A stretch of DNA of 24,510 nucleotides, taken from positions 1 to 24,510 of the forward strand of contig CAYQOG010000012.1 of assembly GCA_964419095.1 (NCBI GenBank), in the 5' to 3' direction. A program made the translations under genes and the position numbers. Positions 6,312 to 13,257 of the stretch are shown piece after piece. Numbering within the stretch: the first letter of the stretch is position 1; every line of letters begins with the position of its first letter. This DNA is from JAKAVK01 sp964419095. Lineage in GTDB: Archaea > Micrarchaeota > Micrarchaeia > Micrarchaeales > CABMGC01. The notes under the pieces were generated by a model that made no database searches, was not told the origin of the DNA, and saw only the letters and a program-made list of their open reading frames with translations.

Positions 6312-6945
6312 ATGGGAGACTTTGCAAATCCAATAAGACCTGAGACAAACGTACTGCTTCTCGTGGACTACCTACGCCGCAGATGATCAACGGAGTGGCG
6401 TACCACGACCGCACGCAGATACGTGACAATGTGCTGGGGCTTGCCCAGGGCGCAAGGATATTCAACATACCGCAGTGCTCAGTTCCATAAATCAGGACGG
6501 TTTCGGAGGAAAGTTCTTCCCTGAACTGGCAGAACTCTTTCCAGGCAGGCTGATAGACAGGAAAGCCTCTCCTACCTACGATGCGCTCGACGACCCTGCG
6601 GTGCTCGCCGCCCTCAAGGCGACCGGGAGGCAGCAGCTCGTAGTGAGTGGACTTTGGACAAGCATATGCTTCGCATTCACAGCTCTCCACGGACTGAGGG
6701 AGGGCTTCCAGGTATACGGTGTCATGGACACGGCAGGATCAGAGTCTCTCGAAGCGCACAATGCCGCGGTTCAGAGAATGATCCAGGCCGGAGCCATCCC
6801 CGCCACATGGATGCAGGTTGTGTTTGAGTGGCTCCACGACTGGGCTAATCCTCTTGCGGGAAAGGCATCGGAGCTCTTCGCCAAGCACAATGCCTTCTTC
6901 GACAAGGCAGGATCGTACTACGCATCATTCCTGCCAAAGCAGTAG
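6312..6945 (+). pseudogene. Isochorismatase-like hydrolase (YcaC type) with two frameshifts
   Basis: Three consecutive reading frames together give a near-complete cysteine hydrolase of the isochorismatase superfamily, closest in feel to YcaC. Frame one starts at ATG 6312 (GTGAT-type site upstream) and runs to the catalytic Asp in L-L-L-V-D-Y, then hits TGA at 6384-6386. Frame two encodes P-Q-M-I-N-G-V to I-F-N-I-P. Frame three covers L-S-S-I-N-Q-D-G to the stop at 6945. It holds the catalytic-type Cys in S-G-L-W-T-S-I-C-F-A-F and the K-A-T-G-R region. Near 6371-6378 there are two extra bases (or one missing), and near 6471 one base is missing relative to the expected T-V-L-S-S. Otherwise the sequence is intact, so the damage is recent or an assembly error. 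Confidence 0.85.
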
Positions 6946-6980
6946 ACTGAAATGTATAAAATGTAAACATGTGATAAGCT

Positions 6981-7181
6981 ATGAAGATCTGGCCTTTATG
7001 GTTTGTAATTATAGGTCTTCTCATGTTCTTTGTTGGGTATGCGCTTGCATGTTTTACGCTTGGATGCGCCCATGTAGGCATGATTATTTCAGCAATTGGT
7101 GTAATATTTATCCTGATTGGAATAGGTCTGACCATCCAGCTAAATCTGAAAGCTGAGCCCGCCAAGCCAAAGACTTCATAA
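6981..7181 (+). CDS. Small 2-TM membrane protein
   Basis: A 66-aa protein made almost wholly of two hydrophobic segments (about residues 4-27 and 32-54) and a short Lys/Pro tail. There are two cysteines near the first segment end (ACFTLGCAH). No family recognised. It has a good TATA box (GTATAAAAT, around 6954-6962) 19-27 bases before the ATG, and a GTGAT sequence (6971-6975) upstream of the start, so a real gene is likely despite the size. Confidence 0.6.
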   Translation: MKIWPLWFVIIGLLMFFVGYALACFTLGCAHVGMIISAIGVIFILIGIGLTIQLNLKAEPAKPKTS

Positions 7182-7205
7182 AGACAGCATAAATGCCATT
7201 GCGTT

Positions 7206-7245
7206 TCTGGAAGCATTCCAAAGCTTCAGCTACCTCTTTTCCAGA
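7206..7245. terminator. Nested inverted repeat between convergent genes
   Basis: TCTGGAA (7206-7212) pairs with TTCCAGA (7239-7245), and an alternative inner stem GAAGC/GCTTC lies at 7210-7227. The element fills the gap between two convergent genes, where a bidirectional end signal would sit. The evidence is structural only and weak. Confidence 0.25.
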
Positions 7246-7267
7246 GAAAGCAGAAAATTCACAACCT

Positions 7268-7600
7268 CTAGATTACTCCTCCCTTCTTGTGTACAGGGGA
7301 AGTCGTGTTGTGCGCCTGCGTGTTGTATCCGCCGCTAGGCGTGCTCGCCGTCGTTACCACTGCGCCAGGCGTATTGGACGTGGTGCCTGGGCCGGTAGCC
7401 GGAACAGTCGTAGAGGCGAGTATGCTTGTCGTAGCGACAGTCCCCGCCGCACTCGTCACGCTCGAAGGCGTCGCAGTCGTTGCGTTTGCGGTCGTAGCGC
7501 CTGAAGACGAGCTCCCGGAGCCGAGCAGCAGGTATGCCGCCGCTATTACCACTATCACTACAACTATCGCTGCGCCTATTATCAGGCTGTTATTTGCCAT
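7268..7600 (-). CDS. Small N-anchored Ser/Thr-rich surface protein
   Basis: A 110-aa protein: a membrane segment (residues about 5-26, mostly Ile/Val/Ala) followed by a low-complexity Ser/Thr/Ala/Pro/Gly stretch (27-95) and a short His/Lys tail. Such mucin-like tails are usual for archaeal cell-surface stalks and are candidates for O-glycosylation; N-x-T sites (NAT, NTT) occur too. I chose the ATG at 7600 over an upstream TTG at 7621 because a TATA-like TTTATAATA lies about 30 bases before this ATG. The anchor is very like that of the surface protein at 3683-4399, so the two may share sorting. Confidence 0.65.
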   Translation of the reverse strand: MANNSLIIGAAIVVVIVVIAAAYLLLGSGSSSSGATTANATTATPSSVTSAAGTVATTSILASTTVPATGPGTTSNTPGAVVTTASTPSGGYNTQAHNTTSPVHKKGGVI

Positions 7601-7728
7601 TGTATCTGGTATCCATTGCAACAGTGAATATTATAAAGATATTGCAGGCTCTCCGAAACTGGGATCCTCCTTTTCCTGATGCATCTGTTTTATAAAGAGT
7701 TGCAGAGCATCTAAATCAGGGTTGGTGC

Positions 7729-8214
7729 ATGGCCAGGGGATACGGCTCTGAAACCGAGATGCTTAATGCGGACGACGAGTTCCTGGAGAACGAGTTCGCA
7801 GTGCTCAAGGCTGTGATGGCTGCCATCGCAAGCGCACAGAACAGCTTCATGTCCGCCGAGTTTACCCGCATAGTGAAGGACCCCGCGATAAAGGAGCATC
7901 TGGACGATGTAATGCCCTACCTCTATGCGGCAGCATTCCTCAGCTTCGCAGGCAGGGAGATAGACGAGAACACGATGGACACGGTGCTGAAGACCATAGG
8001 ATTCGCTCCAGATTCAAGGATAATACGCAAGCTCAGCGACGCGGGAGTCAAGAGCCATCTGATATACGTGTACACGTACTACTTCCTCCTCGCTTTCGGC
8101 AAGATCGCCGATGCGGAGAACATAATGAAGATGGTAAACGCGCTGGGCATCCACGCAGACGAAGGAAGGGTGAATGACGTGCTGACTTTCATCAAGGCGC
8201 CTAAAAAGGTCTAG
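7729..8214 (+). CDS. Tandem P1/L12-like (ribosomal stalk domain) protein
   Basis: A 161-aa soluble protein. Residues 62-107 (M-P-Y-L-Y-A-A-A-F-L ... A-G-R-E-I-D-E-N ... V-L-K-T-I-G) line up well with the N-terminal dimerisation domain of archaeal ribosomal protein P1/L12 (pattern Y-x-Y-A-A-L-L-L ... G-K-E-I-x-E-x-N ... V-L-x-A-A-G-V ... R). Residues 111-156 (I-Y-V-Y-T-Y-Y-F-L-L ... F-G-K-I-A-D-A-E-N ... A-L-G-I ... E-G-R-V) repeat the pattern more loosely. The acidic hinge and the conserved C-terminal tail that recruits translation factors are missing; instead there is a 60-residue helical N-terminal extension. A TATA box (TTTATAAA, 7689-7696) lies about 33 bases upstream, and GGTG precedes the ATG. 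The similarity is judged by eye; ribosome binding is inferred. Confidence 0.7.
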   Translation: MARGYGSETEMLNADDEFLENEFAVLKAVMAAIASAQNSFMSAEFTRIVKDPAIKEHLDDVMPYLYAAAFLSFAGREIDENTMDTVLKTIGFAPDSRIIRKLSDAGVKSHLIYVYTYYFLLAFGKIADAENIMKMVNALGIHADEGRVNDVLTFIKAPKKV

Positions 8215-8251
8215 CATTCCCATTCTACGCTGCCATGCATCAAACAAACAG

Positions 8252-8863
8252 TCAGAGATACTTAGATGCCTGGGCCTTGAGGCTCTTTATGTCCGTGAAC
8301 ACTATGGCCTTCATGCCCATCTTCCTTGCTGCGTCGACGTTGCGCTTCATGTCGTCCACGAAGAGTATCTCTTCAGGTTTCACTCCGAGGCCCTTCATCG
8401 CATGATCATAGGCTCTTTTGTCCGGCTTCCTTGCGCCTATCCTGAAAGATACAAAGCGCTTGTCGAAGAACGAGAGGTTAAAACTCCTCATGGTGTAGTC
8501 GTAGCTTCCTTTGTCGGTGTTTGAAAGGCACGCAATCACGTACTTCTTGTGCAGCTGCCTTGCATATGCGACTACCTCTTTCTTTAGCCGCACATTCCTC
8601 GAGTAGTAGGAGATCCAGTCCAGCTCCTTTCCTTCCATCTCGAGCTCCCGCGCTATTATGCGGTTGAACTCCCTGAGCGACAGCTTTCCGGTCTCCGTCA
8701 GCGCGCCGTATCTTCCGAACTTTTTCTCAATGGCGCGCAACCCGATACCGCTTATCCTTGAAAGGTACCTGTAGTAATCGCCCGGCCTGTACGTAGTTAT
8801 GACATTTCCTATATCGAATAGTATCGCTTTTAACGTCGGATCACCAAAATGCGGGAGGGACAC
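8252..8863 (-). CDS. HAD-family phosphatase (YihX-like, subfamily IA)
   Basis: A 203-aa haloacid-dehalogenase-type hydrolase. Motif I is F-D-I-G-N-V (nucleophile D17), the D-x-G-N-V form also seen in E. coli YihX, a sugar-1-phosphate phosphatase. Motif II is C-L-S-N-T, motif III the Lys in A-R-K-P-D-K-R-A-Y, and motif IV F-V-D-D. A helical cap lies between motifs I and II. The exact substrate is open. I start it at GTG 8863: a TATA-like ATATATAT (about 8883-8890) is 20-27 bases upstream, giving a leaderless start. An ATG at 8977 would add 38 residues unlike the family and run through this promoter. A GGTGAT inside the gene just before K12 leads to no usable start codon. Divergent from the 330-aa orphan. 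Confidence 0.85.
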   Translation of the reverse strand: MSLPHFGDPTLKAILFDIGNVITTYRPGDYYRYLSRISGIGLRAIEKKFGRYGALTETGKLSLREFNRIIARELEMEGKELDWISYYSRNVRLKKEVVAYARQLHKKYVIACLSNTDKGSYDYTMRSFNLSFFDKRFVSFRIGARKPDKRAYDHAMKGLGVKPEEILFVDDMKRNVDAARKMGMKAIVFTDIKSLKAQASKYL

Positions 8864-9008
8864 TCGAAAATCCTCTATAAAGATATATATTCCTTGCGAG
8901 CCGATAGGGTATCCGCGGTTCTTCGGATTAGTAGATGATCGAATGAAGATGGTTCCAGTCTCAAGGGCGGCAGGCATTACTTATAGACATGCGATCAGCG
9001 CCAGCATC

Positions 9009-10001
9009 ATGGGGAAACGCCTGCAGTTCAAGAAGGAAGTCATCACAACCGAGAGAGTGCGCCATCTGCTGAAGGAAGACGCGAGCAGGATATTCGCGAG
9101 GAAGTACAGAGATGCAAAGGACCTCATATCCGGCTGCGGCTTCACGAGCTATGTCGGCGATGCAAAGCTCCTCTTCCATGAGATGGAGTCGAGGGAGAGG
9201 AATGATTTCCTGGTATTGACCTACCTGGGAAAGATGAGGAACGCATTAAGGACCACTTACACCAGCTGCGACCTCTCCAACCTCATATTTCTAAACAGGC
9301 TGAACAGGTTCGCCGAGCTTCTCCAGGAGGTGGGCGGGAAGGGTTCCAAGGTCATGGTCGCAGGGGAGAACAAGACTTTCGACGACGAGATATTCGTGTT
9401 CAAGAGCTCAAAGGCAGCCGAGACCGTAGCGCAGGCAAAAAGTCTTGCCGAGGAGTTCGGAATGAATAACATAGAGGTGAGACCCCTTGAGACTTTCCTG
9501 GGCAGCGACTACAAACCTGCGTTTGAGCGCTCGCTCAAGGAGCTCAAGGCCAGTAAGGAGGCGAGGGGCACCGACGATTTCAAGGCCTTCTTCAGGGTCT
9601 TCATGAACGCGACCAGCCCGCCTTCATTTGCCGAGGCGCTGAAGTCATTCACGGTGCCGTCGAAAATCGCGCTTATGCGAAGGCAGGCGGAGGAATCGGC
9701 ATACAGGTACATGGCCTTCCAGAAGGCCAGGAGCGAGACGGACTTCTGGGGCATAAACAGCGAGTTCATGAGGAGCACTGTCAGCACGAGGAAGGAGGTG
9801 CTCACATTCAAGTATGAGATAGGCAGGCTCTCTCCGTTCCAAGGCATGTCCATATACAGCGGCTCCATAGGCACCGAGTTCCTTTACGACATAATCTGCG
9901 CCATAAAAGGTCCGGATTCCACGCTTCCGCTGATGCACTATCGCAACAAGCCATTCGTGCTCGACGTAAGGAAGGCTATCCCTGCGCGTGCTTTTGCATG
10001 A
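9009..10001 (+). CDS. Orphan 330-aa soluble protein
   Basis: A 330-aa, Lys/Arg/Glu-rich soluble protein that I do not recognise. Visible traits are an N-terminal basic helical region, a middle segment with alternating strands and helices (V-M-V-A-G-E-N-K ... I-E-V-R-P-L-E-T-F-L-G), and a C-terminal block rich in aromatics (A-Y-R-Y-M-A-F-Q-K-A-R-S-E-T-D-F-W-G). The order of the last part recalls isonitrile synthase-type proteins very faintly, not enough to name. I start at ATG 9009: a TATA-like CTTATAG (about 8979-8985) is 24-30 bases upstream, and earlier ATGs (8799, 8945) lie within or before the HAD promoter. Its last 26 bases overlap the end of the convergent ROK gene. Confidence 0.7.
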   Translation: MGKRLQFKKEVITTERVRHLLKEDASRIFARKYRDAKDLISGCGFTSYVGDAKLLFHEMESRERNDFLVLTYLGKMRNALRTTYTSCDLSNLIFLNRLNRFAELLQEVGGKGSKVMVAGENKTFDDEIFVFKSSKAAETVAQAKSLAEEFGMNNIEVRPLETFLGSDYKPAFERSLKELKASKEARGTDDFKAFFRVFMNATSPPSFAEALKSFTVPSKIALMRRQAEESAYRYMAFQKARSETDFWGINSEFMRSTVSTRKEVLTFKYEIGRLSPFQGMSIYSGSIGTEFLYDIICAIKGPDSTLPLMHYRNKPFVLDVRKAIPARAFA

Positions 10002-10881
10002 CCATCGCAGCCGCGCCGAGCACGCCGTTGAACTGGCCCAGCTTCGAGACCACTATGTTTATTCCGCCAGGCAGCTGCACCATCCCCCTGTCCACCATGA
10101 TCTCCGCCCTCTCCTTGATCCTTGCCACATGTTCCGGGTGATTCGTGGCCACGCTTCCGCCGAAGACTATTATATCAGGGTCGATCATCATCTGCACCGC
10201 TGCGACTACCGTAGCTGCGTAATGCTCCGCGTCAGATATCACCCTATAGATCGGACTCGACGGGTCCTTCGCAAAACCGAATGCCTCTTCTGTCGTGACC
10301 CCGATTCCAATCGCCTCGCTCGCCCTCTCCGCTATCGCAGCACCGCTGAATCTTGATTCAAGCTCGCTGCCATCCCGGAGTAGCCTTGTGTTGCCTATAA
10401 AACCGGCGAGCCCGTGAGCGCCATGCTCGACGCGCCCGTTCCTTATTGTCGATATGCCCGCGCCAGTTGAGATCGTGAAGTATACGAGTAGGGAGCTCTT
10501 CTTTCCGGCACCGAAGACGTACTCTCCGAATGCGGGGCAGTTCAGATCATTGTCTACAGTGACTGGGAGGCCCGTCCTCTTCCGCATCATGCTCCCTATT
10601 GCGAGCCCGCTGAGCGCGGGTATGGAGCTCTTTGTTACGATACCCTTTTCCGCATCAACTATGCCTATGACTGAGAGTCCTACCCCGCCCACCTCCCTCC
10701 TCGCCAAAGAAGAGAGCTCCTCTATGAGGCTCTGCACCTGCCCCACAATGTTTCTGCCTCCATGTGAAAGATCCGTCTTCGACATCACCCCCTCAAGTTT
10801 CCCTCCATTCTCCGAAACTAGGCCTCCGGCTATCTTGCTCTTGCCTATGTCTATGCCTATGTATAACTTTGCCCTTGCCAT
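9976..10881 (-). CDS. ROK-family sugar kinase homologue lacking the ExGH/zinc signature
   Basis: A 301-aa actin-fold (ASKHA) protein. Phosphate-1 motif G-I-D-I-G-K-S-K (residues 9-16), catalytic-type D-N-D (110-112) in T-V-D-N-D-L-N-C, phosphate-2 motif T-I-S-T-G-A-G-I and adenosine motif F-G-G-S-V all fit ROK kinases such as archaeal/bacterial glucokinase or N-acetylhexosamine kinases. The usual G-x-A-G-E-x-G-H is here G-L-A-G-F-I-G-N (157-164), so both the sugar-binding Glu and the zinc His are gone. The Cys-x-Cys-Gly-x-x-Gly-Cys zinc loop is also missing. The substrate may therefore differ, or activity may be lost. The gene starts 18 bases after the 445-aa orphan and is probably co-transcribed with it. 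Confidence 0.88.
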   Translation of the reverse strand: MARAKLYIGIDIGKSKIAGGLVSENGGKLEGVMSKTDLSHGGRNIVGQVQSLIEELSSLARREVGGVGLSVIGIVDAEKGIVTKSSIPALSGLAIGSMMRKRTGLPVTVDNDLNCPAFGEYVFGAGKKSSLLVYFTISTGAGISTIRNGRVEHGAHGLAGFIGNTRLLRDGSELESRFSGAAIAERASEAIGIGVTTEEAFGFAKDPSSPIYRVISDAEHYAATVVAAVQMMIDPDIIVFGGSVATNHPEHVARIKERAEIMVDRGMVQLPGGINIVVSKLGQFNGVLGAAAMVMQKHAQG

Positions 10882-10899
10882 ATGATCCGCTTATTGATC

Positions 10900-12237
10900 T
10901 CAGGCCCGCTTCGGGAGCTTTGAGAAGGCATCCTGCTTTTCCGAGTCGCTGAGATATGGTATCTTATCCACTATATAAGAGCTGTCGTGTATCCCTGAAG
11001 AAGCGGTGACTGACTTGTCCCTTAGAGCGTGTCCAAGCGCCTCCTGCACCGTCGCAGCCGTAGGCGCCTCGGACCTCAGGTGCACTATGTATCCGAGGAA
11101 GGTATCAGGTTCAACATTATGGTCAAGATTGGTCCAGACAGAAGAGACCCCGACTGTGCTGCCTTCGATCGCCCTGTTCAGCGAGAAGACGTCTACTTCC
11201 CTAACTATCTCTGTCCTTCCTACGATCCTGCCTGATCCTCTCTCCCCGATCATCTCCGGATAGACTATCGGCACCCCGTGGATTGGAGCAAAGCCGTTTA
11301 TCAGGCCGATGAAGAGTCCGCCCCTCCTTTCTATCAGCGATGTGTGGAGCGTATCGATTGGGCGCGCCTTCGATCCCTCTAAGTACGAGGTCACAGGAAT
11401 GAGCTGCTCATCAGGCGGAGGCATTCCTCCCCTCGAGAACATGTGCCGGTTTCTGACGAGCTCCGGAGACATCAGGTCTGCCCTGAAGCGCTCCACGTTG
11501 TTCCTGAAGACGTCATAAAGTATCTCGGGGTGCTCCCTGAAGTGCACGTCGACAAAGCCGCTCACCAGTCTCAGGAAAGACTCCCTGTAATAGCCGTTGT
11601 CGAACACTATTCCGCTGAATAGGTCTGGTCGCTTGCCCAGATAATCATACTCGTCTATGACATGTACCTGTGTGGGTCCTCCCTTGACGCTTAGGAGCTT
11701 GCCGAGCCTCGCCATGTGTATTAAATGTCCCATGTCAGGCGCGTTGACCGTGCTCTCATCCGGTCCTGTCTTCGACATTGCGTTGTAGAATGAAATAGGC
11801 AGGCCGGCCTGCGACTTCTCAACTATCTCTGGAAGTATCGCCTCGATCTTGGTCCACTTCGAGCCTCTCATCCATGTGCTGAGCATCACCGCTAAGAATG
11901 CAAGGTCATTGTCGATGTCGAAGACATCGAAAGTCTGGTGGTTCCTTCTCGCCTGTTCGGACACTGCCCTGATTCTGCGATATGTCTCTAGCTGTCCAGG
12001 TGTAAGGCCGCCCTCGTCAGGTCCCCGTGCCTCATATGCGTCAGCGATCCTCTCAAAGGTCTCGCGATGGTTCTTGACGGGTATATCGGAGACTATGCTC
12101 TCTGCGGAGATGCCGTGCACAGCTCTGCGAAGATCCTCCCTCTCGATGTGCACGCTAGGCATCTCGTATCTGGTGTTAGGCACCTGGTACTCGCCGAAAT
12201 AGAACCGTTCGTTTCTAGTCCTTGTCGCTGCGCCCAT
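10900..12237 (-). CDS. Orphan 445-aa protein of the VanX-like module
   Basis: A 445-aa soluble protein with no signal peptide or membrane segment that I cannot assign. Recognisable stretches are an acidic segment H-V-I-D-E-Y-D-Y-L-G and a Gly/hydrophobic core G-G-L-F-I-G-L-I-N-G-F-A-P-I-H-G-V-P-I. Later come V-S-S-V-W-T-N-L-D-H and a helical C-terminal region. These look like an enzyme core but match nothing I know. Start at ATG 12237, with AGGTG (12245-12249) as ribosome binding site. A 347-base upstream gap holds an inverted-repeat element that is also present upstream of the 448-aa orphan. The ROK gene follows 18 bases downstream. Confidence 0.75.
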   Translation of the reverse strand: MGAATRTRNERFYFGEYQVPNTRYEMPSVHIEREDLRRAVHGISAESIVSDIPVKNHRETFERIADAYEARGPDEGGLTPGQLETYRRIRAVSEQARRNHQTFDVFDIDNDLAFLAVMLSTWMRGSKWTKIEAILPEIVEKSQAGLPISFYNAMSKTGPDESTVNAPDMGHLIHMARLGKLLSVKGGPTQVHVIDEYDYLGKRPDLFSGIVFDNGYYRESFLRLVSGFVDVHFREHPEILYDVFRNNVERFRADLMSPELVRNRHMFSRGGMPPPDEQLIPVTSYLEGSKARPIDTLHTSLIERRGGLFIGLINGFAPIHGVPIVYPEMIGERGSGRIVGRTEIVREVDVFSLNRAIEGSTVGVSSVWTNLDHNVEPDTFLGYIVHLRSEAPTAATVQEALGHALRDKSVTASSGIHDSSYIVDKIPYLSDSEKQDAFSKLPKRA

Positions 12238-12283
12238 CTATCCGCACCTTTCTATTACATGAGAAATACTAACCATTGATTCT

Positions 12284-12366
12284 TGCATAAAGACCACAAA
12301 AGAGGATACGTCTTTATGCAGACAGCCACAAGCCTATAAGCTGTACTATCTGCAATACCTGCATGC
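12284..12366 (-). promoter_or_regulatory. Leader element A (shared with 14707-14795)
   Basis: On the minus strand the element reads GCATGCA, 39 bases, GTC-TGCATAA, 23 bases, TTATGCA. The TGCATAAAGAC (12284-12294) and GTCTTTATGCA (12310-12320) arms are perfect 11-bp reverse complements. Element B upstream of the 448-aa orphan has the same order with 43 and 25 bases between blocks and about three quarters identity in the hairpin part. Placement before two unrelated-looking orphans suggests a shared operator or structured leader. Function unknown. Confidence 0.5.
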
Positions 12367-12418
12367 CGCCTACGCTAAAGACAAGGAAACTGTTTTCGTA
12401 CTGTTCAGCGTTGGACAT
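12314..12418 (-). CDS. Possible 34-aa leader peptide A
   Basis: An ATG-started frame of 34 codons with hydrophobic C-terminal half (M-Q-V-L-Q-I-V-Q-L-I-G-L-W-L-S-A). An AAGGT sequence lies 6 bases before the ATG, and a TATA-like TTTAAAAAG about 38 bases before. Its stop codon is the TAA of TGCATAA in element A. The 14739-14846 frame ends at the same element position, in the same phase and with the same final Ser-Ala. Could be chance in a structured leader RNA. Confidence 0.25.
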   Translation of the reverse strand: MSNAEQYENSFLVFSVGGMQVLQIVQLIGLWLSA

Positions 12419-12584
12419 GTCCGAACCTTATATTCGATTTACTTGCTTTGTACACCTTTTTAAACGTTTCCTATAAAGGCATGCAGCTCTCTCAAGATCT
12501 CCACTTTACTCTATGTATTGCATGATATTTAAATGCCAGCAAGATTTGACAAAAGGAAGAAGACCGTTCTTAATTCTGTGCTGC

Positions 12585-13253
12585 TTAGCGCACCCGCCTT
12601 CCTCTGTATATTCCATATATAGAAACCTTCCTCTCCGCTATGGCCCATCTCCAATCGCCATAGGACCAGTGCCACCACTCTTTTGAGTAGTTTGTGAATC
12701 CCTCCCCGCTCATCGCGTTTATCAGCAGCTTCCTGTTTGCCGCAGCGCGGCTGCCTATCTTCCTTGATAACGTTATCGATCTCTGCGGATCAGCGACGTT
12801 GACCTCTGTCCCCATGTCAAGCTCATTGCCATTTGCATCAGCAATGGTCAAGTCAACGGTGCCTCCTGTGGAATGCGCAGGTATCTGCGTATATGGATTC
12901 GCGACCCACTGATCCAGCTCTGCTGTCACCTCCTTTTTTGTCCAGTCCTTGTGCTCATTCGCAATTACCTTGAAATACTGCCTGTATATCTTCTTCTGCG
13001 CACTTATGGGTCTGAAGCCGTCTATTATCTTCAACCTCATGCCTTTCTTCAGGTGCGATTGCGCCCTCGCCAGTTTCATCGCGACGCTCCTCCTTACAAA
13101 ACATGTGTCAGGCGGAAGGCTCTGCATCCTTCCCGATACCTTTTCAATGGCTATTATTATCGCATTGCTGTAGTTCCTGAGGTTTACGAGCTTCTCCCCG
13201 CACTCCTCAAGCTCTGCTTCTGCTGAAGAATGCTCTGGCCCAACCAATCTCAT
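12585..13253 (-). CDS. D-Ala-D-Ala dipeptidase homologue (VanX/DdpX, peptidase M15D)
   Basis: A 222-aa zinc peptidase of the VanX type. The substrate-contacting Arg is in D-G-F-R-P (R81). The zinc ligands are H127 and D134 in A-H-S-T-G-G-T-V-D-L and H195 in E-W-W-H-W, with E192 as the catalytic base. All VanX active-site residues are present and the length is normal for the family. VanX hydrolyses the dipeptide D-Ala-D-Ala in bacteria, in vancomycin resistance or dipeptide salvage. An archaeon has no known D-Ala-D-Ala peptidoglycan, so it may degrade bacterial wall dipeptides or act on another dipeptide. No signal peptide is seen, so it is cytosolic. It starts 4 bases after the 448-aa orphan; GTGAT, containing that gene's stop TGA, lies 3 bases before the ATG. 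Confidence 0.9.
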   Translation of the reverse strand: MRLVGPEHSSAEAELEECGEKLVNLRNYSNAIIIAIEKVSGRMQSLPPDTCFVRRSVAMKLARAQSHLKKGMRLKIIDGFRPISAQKKIYRQYFKVIANEHKDWTKKEVTAELDQWVANPYTQIPAHSTGGTVDLTIADANGNELDMGTEVNVADPQRSITLSRKIGSRAAANRKLLINAMSGEGFTNYSKEWWHWSYGDWRWAIAERKVSIYGIYRGRRVR

Positions 13254-13257
13254 AATA

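Larger units (their letters stand above)
12238..12584. other. 347-base intergenic region with leader element A
   Basis: The gap lies between the VanX-like stop and the 445-aa orphan start. On the minus strand it holds, in order of transcription, a TATA-like TTTAAAAAG (about 12456-12464), a perfect palindrome GGACATGTCC (12413-12422), a possible 34-codon reading frame, and the inverted-repeat element at 12284-12366. The bases nearest the orphan gene carry its ribosome binding site. GCATGC/TGCATG motifs are unusually frequent. Confidence 0.6.

Noticed and set aside
8864..8977. N-terminal extension of the HAD protein from ATG 8977
   Set aside because: The extra 38 residues have no counterpart in the family and cover the TATA box that fits GTG 8863.
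8799..9008. N-terminal extension of the 330-aa orphan from ATG 8799 or 8945
   Set aside because: It would cross the HAD promoter and start region; a TATA box and ATG at 9009 give a simpler start.
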